DNA from: Vicinamibacteria bacterium | GTDB taxonomy: Bacteria; Acidobacteriota; Vicinamibacteria; Vicinamibacterales; UBA8438 | Length of the DNA: 56,057 nucleotides | Reading direction: 5' to 3' | NCBI GenBank assembly: GCA_022820825.1 | Contig: JAJEEU010000061.1 | Location: forward strand, 1 to 56,057 | Shown: piece after piece, positions 25,065 to 33,189 of the stretch | How the letters are laid out: each line of letters begins with the position of its first letter | Position numbering within the stretch: the stretch's first letter is position 1 | Made by a program: the position numbers and the translations under genes | Notes under the pieces: generated by a model | What the model saw: only the letters and a program-made list of their open reading frames with translations | What the model was told of the DNA's origin: nothing | The model's database searches: none

Positions 25065-25472
25065 ATGATGATTCACCTGGCCAGCGTCATGGTAGACGAC
25101 CAGCAGAAGGCACTTCGCTTCTACACGGAAACGCTTGGCTTCCAGTTGAAGCACAACATTCCCCTGGGAGAGCATGCCTGGATCACCGTCGTATCCGAGG
25201 AAGCTCCGGAGGGGACGGAGTTGGTGCTCGAGCCTGATGAACATCCCGCGGCGCGTCCGTTCAAGAGGGCCCTCGTGGAGGACGGTATCCCCTGGACCGC
25301 GTTCGCGGTCGACGACGTCGAAGCCGAACACGAGCGTCTCGTGGCAAGGGGTGTGCGATTCGTACAGCCGCCGACAGACCTCGGGACCGTCATCATCGCG
25401 GTATTCGACGATACGTGCGGCAACTTGATCCAGATCGCAGAGGAGAAACGCGAGGCGACGGGGACCATCTAG
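25065..25472 (+). CDS. VOC-family (glyoxalase/bleomycin-resistance-like) protein
   Basis: A 135-residue vicinal-oxygen-chelate domain, cytosolic. The pattern is MIHLASVMVDDQQKALRFYT at the start, LVLEPDE mid-way, and VIIAVFDDTCGNLIQIAEEK at the end with the usual glutamate metal ligand; H4 or H5 near the start can be the first ligand. Members include glyoxalase I, dioxygenases and epimerases, and many have unknown substrates. Two ATGs are in tandem (25065 and 25068); AAGGA lies about ten bases upstream. It follows the DUF1080-PQQ gene by 19 bp and is probably cotranscribed. Confidence 0.85.
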   Translation: MMIHLASVMVDDQQKALRFYTETLGFQLKHNIPLGEHAWITVVSEEAPEGTELVLEPDEHPAARPFKRALVEDGIPWTAFAVDDVEAEHERLVARGVRFVQPPTDLGTVIIAVFDDTCGNLIQIAEEKREATGTI

Positions 25473-25521
25473 AACCGCATTTCTCAACAGTCAGGTTTCC
25501 CGTCGAATAACGGTCCCCGGC

Positions 25522-26982
25522 TCACTGCACCGTAAAGGCCTGAAACGCCGGCACCAATATCATGCTCAACACGATGACGGCGATGGACGTCAGAACGGTG
25601 GCGACCACGCCCGCTCTGAACATCGTCCCGAGGTGGACGGCGCCTGCGGCGAACGTCGTTGCCGCCGTGGGGCTCGACCACGGCAGCGCCACGGCATGGG
25701 CCGTGCCGGCAACGATCCGGGCCAGAATCGCGGCGTTGTACTCCAGGGCCTCCGAGATCGGAAACAGCATCGAGGACACCATCACCGTCGTTGAGACGCC
25801 GCTGGTCAGTTGCGTCAGCACGGTCGTGAGCAAACCTGCCAGCCAGGGCAGCGCCGTCGCCGAGACGTTCCCCGTGACCGCGGCCCCGACCCAGTCGGTC
25901 ACTCCGAGCCGGGCCAGTCCGCTTACCAGCGCCATACCCCCGACAACGAGGAACAGCACGTTCCACGCGATGCCTTCCTGAAAATCCTTTCGGTCGAGGG
26001 TCATTTCGCCGCGCCTGGTGTCCGCCGGCAGCAGGAAGAGGAGCACCATGCCCACCGGAGGCACGTACCAGATATCGAGGAAATCCACCGCCGCGAGAGT
26101 CGGCAGCATCCACAGGGCCAGCATCACGATCAGCACGAACAGGACGTTCATCTCTCCACGGCCGAGCGGGCCCAGTTGTTCGATTTGCTGGCGAATGCGC
26201 GGCCGGCTGGCGGAGATCCGCACTTCAGGTACGACCATGAGCTTCAGGATCACGTAGTAGATCGGGACGTGGACCGCGGCGAGAATGATCCCGGTCGACG
26301 TCCACTGCGCGAAGCTGATGCTGTAGCGCGTCGTTTCTTCCAGTACGGAGAGCACGAGCGGGTTGAACGCGATGCCCATGGGGGTCGCCACCTCGCCGGC
26401 GGCCACGCCGTACAGCACCGCGAGACTCACCGCCCCCGCCATGCGCGACGCCCGGGCGGCCGATTCGCCGTCGTCCAGTACGACCACCGCCGACCGGGTG
26501 ATCGACAGCGCAATGGGGGTCATGATCACGATGACGACCAGGTCGCTGACCAGCGCCGATGTCACCGCGGCCGCAACCAAAAACGTGAGTATCAGGCTGC
26601 CGCTCGACCGCGCGGCGCCCGGCATGCTCAGCAGGGCCAGGGCGACCCTGGTCGCCAGGCCGTGCTTGCGCATGGCGTGCCCGAAGAGCATCGAGCCCAT
26701 CAGAAAGGGAAGGATCGTCTGGCCGTACAGGCCGGCCACCTCGGCGAAGGGCATCACGCGGCCGGCCGGCAGCAGCACGAACGGGAGAAAGCTCGTGACC
26801 GCCCACGGAACCGGCACGGTCGCCCACCAGGCGAGAGTCCACGCGTAGGCGGCAAGCGCGAAGTGCGCCTCCGGTCCGAGACCGGCCAGCGGCGCTGCGC
26901 GAACGGCGGCGAACGCCGCCGGCCCGGCCAGCACCCGCAGCGCGAATGCCTGCTGGCCGGTCAGCACCTCACCTGGACGCAC
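25522..26982 (-). CDS. SLC13/DASS-family sodium:carboxylate (or sulfate) symporter
   Basis: A roughly 486-residue inner-membrane transporter with 11-12 predicted helices. DASS hallmarks are AGEVATPMGIAFNPLVLSVL in the first half and LTSGVSTTVMVSSMLFPISE in the second, corresponding to the paired substrate/sodium-binding regions. Family members import succinate, citrate or sulfate with sodium. Start chosen at GTG 26982, which has GGAG seven bases upstream; an upstream GTG (27060) would add a basic, poorly hydrophobic 26-residue tail. It lies downstream of a PWGDPD-family gene on the same strand. Together with the tcu/tct operon it suggests dicarboxylate uptake is important to this organism; substrate here is inferred. 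Confidence 0.87.
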   Translation of the reverse strand: MRPGEVLTGQQAFALRVLAGPAAFAAVRAAPLAGLGPEAHFALAAYAWTLAWWATVPVPWAVTSFLPFVLLPAGRVMPFAEVAGLYGQTILPFLMGSMLFGHAMRKHGLATRVALALLSMPGAARSSGSLILTFLVAAAVTSALVSDLVVIVIMTPIALSITRSAVVVLDDGESAARASRMAGAVSLAVLYGVAAGEVATPMGIAFNPLVLSVLEETTRYSISFAQWTSTGIILAAVHVPIYYVILKLMVVPEVRISASRPRIRQQIEQLGPLGRGEMNVLFVLIVMLALWMLPTLAAVDFLDIWYVPPVGMVLLFLLPADTRRGEMTLDRKDFQEGIAWNVLFLVVGGMALVSGLARLGVTDWVGAAVTGNVSATALPWLAGLLTTVLTQLTSGVSTTVMVSSMLFPISEALEYNAAILARIVAGTAHAVALPWSSPTAATTFAAGAVHLGTMFRAGVVATVLTSIAVIVLSMILVPAFQAFTVQ

Positions 26983-27078
26983 GACTCGTCTCCGGCGCTT
27001 CCACGCGAACTGTGACGATGTCCGCCTCGCGGAACTGCTGGTAGCGAACGCTCGCAGCACTGCTCGACGAGCTGCTGC

Positions 27079-28113
27079 TCATCGTGTCTGGAGCGCTGCA
27101 TCCCGCGCCAGCGCGCCGCGGAGCACGGTGACGATGGCGTAGTTGCCCTCGTGGCACGCGTATTCCAGGATCCCCTCCGGACTCTCAATCGTCGTCAGGG
27201 GCACCGCGCCGGTCCAGGGCGTCGTATACAGGCCGGGATCGTCGACCGTGAACTGGTAGTCGATGAACTCGTCCGACACGCGCGTGAAGCGTTCCGTGAG
27301 ATTCAGGGTCCTGCTCGCCCCGTGGTAGGTTCCGGCGCCGCCCCCGCCGTGGGGCAGGAGGCTGAACTCGTTGCCGACGAAATTCTTTGTCTCGACCACG
27401 AGCGTGTCGCCATCCCAGCGTCCGCGCGAGTCGCCGAGCCATTGGCGCATGTGCTCGGGAAGGTGCTCGCCGCCGTCCAGGGGAATGATGCGGGCGTCGT
27501 GGATCATCTCGTAGACGATGACGACGTAGCCCGGGATCTGGAGGAAGTGGTAGACGTTGTTGTACAGCCGGGGAAACATCGCGTCCGGCAGGCCGCGCGA
27601 GATGCAGCGCATCCACACGGTCACGTCGTCGACCCAGCGCCCCGGCCGCGGCTCGTCCGGGGACAGGCCGCGGCGGGCCTCGCGTCGAAGGTCCAACCTC
27701 CGCCGCGCGTCAGGCGTCAGGGCCGGCAGCTTGCCGTCGGCGGGATCGATGACCAGGTGCGTGAGGTCGATGGGCGGCGTGGACCGATTCGCGCGAACGC
27801 CTTCACCCCAGACGTCGAAGTTGTAGGCAAGATCCTGGATGCCGGGCGCATCGGGACGATTCCTCCTGCGCCTTTCTGCCTCCGCAACGTCCTCCGCGGT
27901 CTGGTGTTCGAGGGGCGTCCCGTTCCACGCGGTGTTGTTCCAGATGCCCTGAAGGTCGGGGTCTCCCCACGGCGTCCGCGGGTGTTCCCAGGCCTGGCCC
28001 GCGACCGCCGCCGCTACCGCCTCCGTCACCTGACCGGCCGCGCCGTGCGCGCCCGGCAGCAGCACGGCGCCCGCAAACAGCAACCTCACCGCGCAGAGAC
28101 GTCTGCAACTCAC
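27079..28113 (-). CDS. Secreted PWGDPD/CHEGNY-family protein
   Basis: A 344-residue member of the family first described at 13907. It shows TPWGDPDLQGIWNNTAWNGT, RIIPLDGGEHLPEHMRQWLG with DSRGRWDGDTLVVET after it, and LEYACHEGNY near the end. GTG 28113 is the start because GGGAGG sits six bases upstream; an N-terminal signal peptide follows. It is downstream of the SnoaL-like gene and upstream of the DASS transporter, all on the minus strand. No known function. Confidence 0.85.
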   Translation of the reverse strand: MSCRRLCAVRLLFAGAVLLPGAHGAAGQVTEAVAAAVAGQAWEHPRTPWGDPDLQGIWNNTAWNGTPLEHQTAEDVAEAERRRRNRPDAPGIQDLAYNFDVWGEGVRANRSTPPIDLTHLVIDPADGKLPALTPDARRRLDLRREARRGLSPDEPRPGRWVDDVTVWMRCISRGLPDAMFPRLYNNVYHFLQIPGYVVIVYEMIHDARIIPLDGGEHLPEHMRQWLGDSRGRWDGDTLVVETKNFVGNEFSLLPHGGGGAGTYHGASRTLNLTERFTRVSDEFIDYQFTVDDPGLYTTPWTGAVPLTTIESPEGILEYACHEGNYAIVTVLRGALARDAALQTR

Positions 28114-28165
28114 CTTGAACCTCCCACCCCGGTGCCACGAACGGCAGCGCGTTTGCCGCGGAACC

Positions 28166-28702
28166 CTAGCGCGTCTCGTCCCAGTTCAGCGCGCGGCTCT
28201 TGAAGCGCCACCCTTCGGCGGTCTTCACGTAGACGTCTTCGTAGTATCCGGTGCTGATGAACCGCGGACCCTTGACCCCGTCCACCGGCAGGGGAACGGG
28301 CGCGGGATCGCCCGTTCCCACCTCGAGGGCGACCCAGTACACCCTGCCGAGCGCGCCCTCCGGCGTAGGCGTAATGCGCCAGGCGTTCTGCCAATGCCGC
28401 CATCCCGAATCGAAGCTGCCGTCGGCAAACCTTCGGGCGTAGGACTCGGCAATGGCGTCCTTGCCGGTCAACGCACTGCCGGGAAGCGTCTGCAAGACGG
28501 CGTCGTCCGCGAAGGTCGACGCGACCAGCTCCGCATCCCGGAAGTCGTGGCCGTGGGCATAGCTCCAGTAGAGCTCCTGGATGTCGAGGCGATCCTGTGC
28601 GGTAAGCGTTCCGGAGCCCCCGCGGTCCTGTGCACTGAGGTAGCCGATCCCGGCGCCGAGTGCGACCAGGGTCGCTACCACCTGCAGATGTTTCCAGGAC
28701 AT
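28166..28702 (-). CDS. Secreted SnoaL/NTF2-like protein
   Basis: A 178-residue protein with a signal or membrane anchor (VVATLVALGAGIGYLSAQ) and an NTF2-like cone domain: LTAQDRLDIQELYWSYAHGH at the start, FADDAVLQTLPG, and a final strand pair YYEDVYVKTAEGWRFKSRAL. SnoaL-like folds serve as small hydrolases, isomerases or binding proteins, often for polyketide or steroid-like compounds; no substrate can be assigned. AAGGAGG precedes ATG 28702. A TATAAT -10-like box lies at 28775-28780 on this strand. Confidence 0.82.
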   Translation of the reverse strand: MSWKHLQVVATLVALGAGIGYLSAQDRGGSGTLTAQDRLDIQELYWSYAHGHDFRDAELVASTFADDAVLQTLPGSALTGKDAIAESYARRFADGSFDSGWRHWQNAWRITPTPEGALGRVYWVALEVGTGDPAPVPLPVDGVKGPRFISTGYYEDVYVKTAEGWRFKSRALNWDETR

Positions 28703-28732
28703 GTCTCCTCCTTGCTCGCGATACCTCGGGGC

Positions 28733-28760
28733 TTGGTAATAGAACTATCGTGCGGATAAT
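28733..28760 (+). promoter_or_regulatory. Sigma-70-like promoter candidate
   Basis: TTGGTA (28733-28738), 16-bp spacer, GATAAT (28755-28760) on the plus strand, in the AT-richer 266-bp gap between divergent genes. It could drive the PWGDPD gene starting at 28969, but the leader would be about 200 bases; a closer box TAGACT (28906-28911) is an alternative. The rest of the gap shows nothing further. Confidence 0.35.
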
Positions 28761-28774
28761 GTAATCTGTGGGCG

Positions 28775-28780
28775 ATTATA
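28775..28780 (-). promoter_or_regulatory. -10 consensus TATAAT for the SnoaL-like gene
   Basis: On the minus strand these bases read TATAAT, a perfect -10 hexamer, 72 bp from ATG 28702. No good -35 is found at 15-18 bp. The surrounding sequence is distinctly AT-richer than the genes. Confidence 0.4.
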
Positions 28781-28968
28781 CTCGCTCATAAGGTGAGGAA
28801 TGCGCGATTATTCGCAACGTTGAAGGTAAGTTGCGGGCCGGCTCCTCTCACCGACACATTGCGCACCTGCCACTCCGCCTCGGGGGGAGAACGTCGGAGC
28901 CGCGTTAGACTCGGTGCAGCGGGATGGCGGTTGCCACCCGCTGCCGGTTTCCGCCAGGGAGGTGTCCG

Positions 28969-30021
28969 ATGTTGCGGCGGCTAGTGATGGTTGCACTGCT
29001 TGCCGGGGCACTCGGCGCTCCCGGCATCGTGTCGTCCGGGCAGGATTCCGCCGTCGGGCCTGATGCCTGGACTCCATCCCTTACGCCGTGGGGCGATACC
29101 GACCTGCAGGGCATCTGGAGCCCCGGCTACGCGCTGACTCCTCTGGAGCGCCCCGCCCGTTTCGGGACGCGCGAGTACCTTACCGACGCGGAGGTCGCCG
29201 AGCTGGAGAGCGCGCAGAGAGTCTCCGAGGGGCGCGACTTCCGCCCGGATGCCGGCACGGTGGCCGACGTCGAGGGCGCGTACAACGATGCGTTCACAGG
29301 CCGCGGCGACCGCGTGATCTGGACCCGCCGTACATCGCTGGTCGTCGATCCGCCAGACGGCCGGATTCCGCCGCTGACCGCGGAAGCCCGCGCGCGCGGC
29401 GTGTCGGACGGACGTCGCGGCGGAGTGCCCGTCCCCACGACCGCCGAAGGCGATCCCATCCCGTACTTCATCGATATCACCAGCAGCGAGAATACGGACA
29501 ATCCGGAGGATCGTCCCAGCGACCGCTGCCTGGGTGTGACGCTCCCGTTCGTGCGGGTGAGCACGGGCACCTACAGCCGGATTGTCCAGAGCCCTTCGTC
29601 CGTCACGATCTACCAGGAGTACGGCCATCACGGCGGCGCCTACCGCACGATTCACCTCGACGGCCGCCCGCACCCGCCGTCGCACATTCGCCAGTGGCTG
29701 GGGCACTCCGTGGGCCGCTGGGAGGGCGGCGCGCTGGTGGTGGAGGTGGCGAACTTCTCGTCCCGGACCAGCTTTCGCGGCTCTCGCGAAAACCTGCGCC
29801 TCGTCGAGCGCTTTACGCGCGTCGGCCCCAACCGGATGATCCAGCGCGTGACTGTCGAAGATCCGACCGTATGGAACCGGCCCTGGACGATCGAGCTCCC
29901 GCTTGCCGAGGAGGACAACCGGCGCAACCAGATCTACGAGGCCGCGTGCCACGAGGGGAACTACGCCCTGACGAACATACTCGCCGGCGCACGCCGGCAG
30001 GAACGGCTGGCCGCGAAGTAG
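28969..30021 (+). CDS. Secreted PWGDPD/CHEGNY-family protein
   Basis: A 350-residue paralogue of the 13907 protein. Marks are LTPWGDTDLQGIWSPGYALT (one Pro-to-Thr change in PWGDPD), TIHLDGRPHPPSHIRQWLGH with SVGRWEGGALVVEV after it (DT of WEGDT replaced by GA), and YEAACHEGNY near the end. The changes at the WEGDT block set this copy apart, so if that block is functional this copy may differ in activity. GGGAGG precedes ATG 28969. It is convergent with VapC, 16 bp apart. No function known. Confidence 0.83.
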   Translation: MLRRLVMVALLAGALGAPGIVSSGQDSAVGPDAWTPSLTPWGDTDLQGIWSPGYALTPLERPARFGTREYLTDAEVAELESAQRVSEGRDFRPDAGTVADVEGAYNDAFTGRGDRVIWTRRTSLVVDPPDGRIPPLTAEARARGVSDGRRGGVPVPTTAEGDPIPYFIDITSSENTDNPEDRPSDRCLGVTLPFVRVSTGTYSRIVQSPSSVTIYQEYGHHGGAYRTIHLDGRPHPPSHIRQWLGHSVGRWEGGALVVEVANFSSRTSFRGSRENLRLVERFTRVGPNRMIQRVTVEDPTVWNRPWTIELPLAEEDNRRNQIYEAACHEGNYALTNILAGARRQERLAAK

Positions 30022-30037
30022 TCGTTCGAGTAGCAAC

Positions 30038-30415
30038 TCAGAATGGTATGCGCTGAACCCCGTCGACCGCGTCGAAGTGCGCATCGTTGCTCAACACGGG
30101 CAGGGCGTGTTGCCGGGCCAGCGCGGCAATCCAGGCGTCGTTGCTTGGAATGGGAGTGCCGGCACGTTTCAGTGCCAGCCGGACTTCAGCGTAGATGCCG
30201 GCTGTTGCGTGGTTGACGACGGCGATGGAGGCCAGGGGCAGGTAGCGCCGCAACCAGTCTTCGTACCGCCGGCGCTGGCTCGATTGGCGGATGCCGAAGT
30301 AGTACTCGCCAAGGACGACGCTGGGGATCACAAGCCGGCCGGCCGCACGCAACGGCGCGTCGACAGACGGGAGGCCCTCCGCCCACGCCGACAGGGCATT
30401 GGTATCAAGGATCAC
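30038..30415 (-). CDS. vapC: VapC-type PIN-domain RNase toxin
   Basis: A 125-residue PIN domain with the full acidic set D4 (ILDTNAL), E37 (VLGEYYFG), D93 (SNDAWIAALA) and D111 (LSNDAHFD). VapC toxins are Mg2+-dependent endoribonucleases that cut tRNA or rRNA when the antitoxin is lost. The start overlaps the vapB stop by 4 bp, the usual antitoxin-first order. The pair sits tightly between the PWGDPD gene and a PQQ-dehydrogenase remnant, suggesting arrival by insertion. Confidence 0.93.
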   Translation of the reverse strand: MILDTNALSAWAEGLPSVDAPLRAAGRLVIPSVVLGEYYFGIRQSSQRRRYEDWLRRYLPLASIAVVNHATAGIYAEVRLALKRAGTPIPSNDAWIAALARQHALPVLSNDAHFDAVDGVQRIPF

Positions 30416-30678
30416 GCGATGTCGCCGGGCTCCAGCGTCTCGAATTCGTTTTCGATGACCGCGGCGATGCGCCGATTCTCGCCTGCCAGATCGGACAACG
30501 CCCCGAAGCCTGCCATCCAGGGCGCTTGTTCGGGCACGCCGTCATTGTCTGCGGCGTAGCGCTGCAGCTTCTCGTCGAGCGCTTCGGTCAGGAATTGCTT
30601 CAAGGTGATGCCGCGGCCAGACGCGACCACCTTGGCCTGCCGGAACGCGGCGTCGGGGAACTCGATCGTGGTCTTCAT
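30412..30678 (-). CDS. vapB: VapB-type ribbon-helix-helix antitoxin
   Basis: An 88-residue protein starting MKTTIEFPDAAFRQAKVVAS, a ribbon-helix-helix DNA-binding N-terminus, followed by an acidic, Trp-containing C-tail (EQAPWMAGFGALSDL) that should wrap the toxin. It should neutralise VapC and repress its own operon. Promoter-proximal repeats AAATATGG lie directly before ATG 30678. Confidence 0.9.
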   Translation of the reverse strand: MKTTIEFPDAAFRQAKVVASGRGITLKQFLTEALDEKLQRYAADNDGVPEQAPWMAGFGALSDLAGENRRIAAVIENEFETLEPGDIA

Positions 30679-30698
30679 ATGGCCATATTTCCATATTT
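30677..30698 (-). promoter_or_regulatory. Candidate VapBC operator
   Basis: A perfect 12-bp palindrome ATATGGCCATAT (30677-30688) overlaps the vapB start codon and is followed outward by two tandem CCATATTT units (30683-30690, 30691-30698). Ribbon-helix-helix antitoxins typically bind such repeated short boxes. The AT-rich run can also serve as the -10 region. Confidence 0.5.
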
Positions 30699-30748
30699 AC
30701 GGGTTACCGTCAATGGCGCCCTGCGGGTGGCCTCCAGGTTGCCAGTCT

Positions 30749-30840
30749 GGCAGTATGCCGCCGTCAACGTGTCGGCCGGCGCCTCGGAAGAGACCCGCGG
30801 CAACGAGCGCCTGGTGGAGTTTGCGCTGCCGGAGGGGTAG
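30749..30840 (+). pseudogene. C-terminal remnant of a DUF1080-PQQ dehydrogenase gene
   Basis: The bases match the last part of the gene at 22532-25045 (from 24957) with about seven mismatches in 86 aligned positions counted by eye, and encode VNVSAGASEETRGNERLV in the same frame, ending in a stop. Upstream coding sequence is absent; vapB starts 70 bp away on the other strand. This is a decayed second copy, cut off by the event that placed vapBC here. Confidence 0.8.
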
Positions 30841-30873
30841 GCTGTCTGACGGGGCGTTCCCGCGGGGCGGGCC

Positions 30874-32061
30874 TCAGCGGCCCTGTGCCGCCTCCCAGGC
30901 TTCGGTCTCGGCCCATTCCGCGACGATCTGGGCCTCGCGCTGGTAGATTTCCCGGGCCGCCTCGTCCATCGCGATCTGCTCGTCCGCGCGGCCACCCTTG
31001 AGCAGGCCGACCATGCCGTAGTTGTGCTCGTGGCAGGTGTACTCGAAGACGTCCGGGTTGCCCCGGTCGATGTGCCACGTGTTGACCACGGTGAACGGCG
31101 CGACATACACCGTCGGGTCGGTGACGGTGTAGGCGTACTCGATCGTGTCGGGGCCCGTGCGGCGGATCCGCTCGACCATCGTCAGGTGCTCGCCGGTGCC
31201 CAGGTGATAATGCGCGTGCCTGTGCCCGTAGATCCCGCCGTGTGACGGCATCAGGGGGCCGCCGTTCTGCAGGTGGTTGAAGTTCGTCGTCTCGATGACC
31301 AGCGTGTCGCCTTCCCAGCGGCCGCGCGCGTCCCCCCACCACTGCCGGACGTTCGGGCCGAGGCGCGGCCGGCCGTCGAGCGGGATGGTGCGCACCACGC
31401 CGTACTGCAGGTCGAAGGTGATCGCGCCCGGGGTCTGGTAGATGTCCTTTGGTTCGTTCATCTCGCCCATCGCCAGGCCCGTCCGGAGCAGGCAGCGCTC
31501 CATGACGTTGCGGTCCAGCCAGGAATCGGCCTCGCCGCGATGCGCCCGCGCCGCCTCGCGCTGCTCCCACTTTTCGAGGATCGAGCGCGTGTAGGGCGGG
31601 AGCCGGCCGTTGGGCGGATCGACGATCTGGGACGTGCGCATGGATGCGAGCCGCTCGCTCACCGGAGCATTCCAGAAGGAGTTGTACGCGGCGCCCGAAA
31701 GCGACCGGCCGGGCAGGTTCGGGTCGACATTGTCCGCCCGCGCGTAACGCTGGACGTCGGCGGCGGCCAGGTCGTCCGCGATCGCGCTCTCCTCGCCGTC
31801 GGGGAGCCCGCCGCGCGCGGCGGCCCGCTGGGCGGCTTCTTCCTCCGTCAGGAACTCGCGGGTTCCGTACTGGGGATCGCGCTCGAGCGGGGTCGGCGTC
31901 CGGTTCTCCCAAGAGCCCTGGAAGTCGGGATCCCCCCAGGGCGTGAGCGGCGCCGTATACGTCTCTTCCTGCTGCGCCTGGATTGCGGGGCCAGTGCTCA
32001 AGCACAATACGGCTCCCACTCCGACGAGCGTGCCGGCTGTTCGGAGACAACGCTTGTTCAT
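30874..32061 (-). CDS. Secreted PWGDPD/CHEGNY-family protein, longer form
   Basis: A 395-residue family member: LTPWGDPDFQGSWENRTPTP near the start, TIPLDGRPRLGPNVRQWWGD with ARGRWEGDTLVIETTNF after it, and FEYTCHEHNYG at the end (Gly of CHEGNY replaced by His). A His-rich insert (GIYGHRHAHYHLGTGEH) and an extra C-terminal helix with Glu/Ala/Gln distinguish it from the 345-residue members. The His cluster could bind metal. GGGAGG lies six bases before ATG 32061. It follows two NIPSNAP genes on the same strand. Function unknown. Confidence 0.85.
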   Translation of the reverse strand: MNKRCLRTAGTLVGVGAVLCLSTGPAIQAQQEETYTAPLTPWGDPDFQGSWENRTPTPLERDPQYGTREFLTEEEAAQRAAARGGLPDGEESAIADDLAAADVQRYARADNVDPNLPGRSLSGAAYNSFWNAPVSERLASMRTSQIVDPPNGRLPPYTRSILEKWEQREAARAHRGEADSWLDRNVMERCLLRTGLAMGEMNEPKDIYQTPGAITFDLQYGVVRTIPLDGRPRLGPNVRQWWGDARGRWEGDTLVIETTNFNHLQNGGPLMPSHGGIYGHRHAHYHLGTGEHLTMVERIRRTGPDTIEYAYTVTDPTVYVAPFTVVNTWHIDRGNPDVFEYTCHEHNYGMVGLLKGGRADEQIAMDEAAREIYQREAQIVAEWAETEAWEAAQGR

Positions 32062-32116
32062 CTCAAACCTCCCATGCAGACGCAGACAACGTGGACGCCG
32101 GACTCCCGCCGGCCGC

Positions 32117-32578
32117 CTACTTCTTCATGTTGGAATAGTCGGCGGCGCTCATCATGAATGCCTGGATATCGAGCGGCACCGGGTACTTCGCCAGGAGCTC
32201 CTTCCAGTCCGGATCGGCCAGGAAATCGGAGAACACCTGGTCGCGATGGGCCCGGTCGCGGTAGGCCAGCATCCAGATCAGCGTGTTCGGATTCTCGAGG
32301 CTCTGCCAGGCGCCGACGAACCTGGCGCCGTGCTTCTCGAACAGCTCGACCTCGCCGTCGCGGAAGCGCCGGTGCAGGTTGTCGATGCCGCCCACGCCGT
32401 CCACTTCCGGCTCGGCGGTGTACATGCGGATCTCGAAGCACCCGGAGTCGGGCGCGACGTTCCTGGAGAACTCCATTGCGAGGTCGCTCTTCGGCCCGCA
32501 GGGCGCCGGGTCGTCCTGGGCGTAGGCCGGGCCGCCGAGGCCGAGAGTGATGACGAATGCAACGATTGCTATGCGCAT
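32117..32578 (-). CDS. Secreted NIPSNAP-family protein, copy 2 of tandem pair
   Basis: A 153-residue protein with a signal peptide ending AYAQ and a NIPSNAP (ferredoxin-like dimeric alpha/beta barrel) domain: FEIRMYTAEPE, DNLHRRFRDGEVELFEKHGA, IWMLAYRDRAHRDQVFSDF and MMSAADYS at the end. NIPSNAP proteins have no established reaction; the fold resembles dimeric oxygenases and heme-degrading enzymes. AAAGGA precedes ATG 32578. It is nearly the same as the upstream gene at 32595-33053, 16 bp away, including the leader. Confidence 0.88.
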   Translation of the reverse strand: MRIAIVAFVITLGLGGPAYAQDDPAPCGPKSDLAMEFSRNVAPDSGCFEIRMYTAEPEVDGVGGIDNLHRRFRDGEVELFEKHGARFVGAWQSLENPNTLIWMLAYRDRAHRDQVFSDFLADPDWKELLAKYPVPLDIQAFMMSAADYSNMKK

Positions 32579-32594
32579 GACTGTCCTTTCCTGC

Positions 32595-33053
32595 CTACTT
32601 CATGTTCGAGTAGTCGGCCGCGCTCATCGTCCACGCCTGGATGTCGATGGGCACCGGGTACTGCGCCAGGAGTTCCTTCCACTCGGGGTCGGCCCGGAAG
32701 GCGGAGAACACCTGCTCGCGGTGCGCGCGGTCGCGGTAGGCGAGCATCCAGATCAGCGTGTTGGGGTTCTCCAGGCTCTGCCAGTTGCCCACGATGACGG
32801 CGCCGTGCTTCTCGAACAGCCGCACCTCGCCCTCGCGGAAGCGGCTGTGCAGGTTGTCGATGCCGCCCTTGCCGTCCACCTCCGGCTCGGCGGTGTACAT
32901 GCGGATCTCGAAGCAGCGGGAGTCGGGCGCGACGTTCCTGGAGAATTCCATCGCCAGGTCGCTCTTGGGTCCGCAGGGCGCCGCATCGTCCTGCGCGTAT
33001 GCCGATACGCCGAAACCGAGGGTGATGACGAGGGCGAACAGGGCTGCTCTCAT
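32595..33053 (-). CDS. Secreted NIPSNAP-family protein, copy 1 of tandem pair
   Basis: A 152-residue paralogue of the next gene, with the same signal peptide type (AYAQDDAAPCGPKSDLAMEF) and the same NIPSNAP segments (DNLHSRFREGEVRLFEKHGA, IWMLAYRDRAHREQVFSAF). Differences are scattered substitutions, which points to an old but maintained duplication. AAAGGA precedes ATG 33053. A TATAGC box about 50 bp upstream on the minus strand may be its -10. The products may form homo- or heterodimers (inference). Confidence 0.88.
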   Translation of the reverse strand: MRAALFALVITLGFGVSAYAQDDAAPCGPKSDLAMEFSRNVAPDSRCFEIRMYTAEPEVDGKGGIDNLHSRFREGEVRLFEKHGAVIVGNWQSLENPNTLIWMLAYRDRAHREQVFSAFRADPEWKELLAQYPVPIDIQAWTMSAADYSNMK

Positions 33054-33166
33054 GACGGTTCCTTTCCGTGTCGATGCACTGCCCGATCCACGGGCTGCTA
33101 TAGCCTAGCCGACCGCGGCGGGCGGTTCAATGGGGTGGCCTGCGTGCACGCGTCTCGGAACGCGGG

Positions 33167-33172
33167 TAGCAT
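33167..33172 (+). promoter_or_regulatory. -10-like box TAGCAT before the NHL lipoprotein gene
   Basis: TAGCAT ends 17 bp before ATG 33190, with AGGAGGA between. Same type of box as at 22508, 38088 and 41997. Confidence 0.4.
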
Positions 33173-33189
33173 CTGGCAGGAGGAACCAG

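Noticed and set aside
25473-25521. Terminator between the VOC and DASS genes
   Set aside because: No stable inverted repeat was found in the 49-bp convergent gap.
30038-30840. Insertion sequence or transposon carrying VapBC
   Set aside because: No transposase, terminal inverted repeats or target duplication could be seen; only a gene remnant marks the event.
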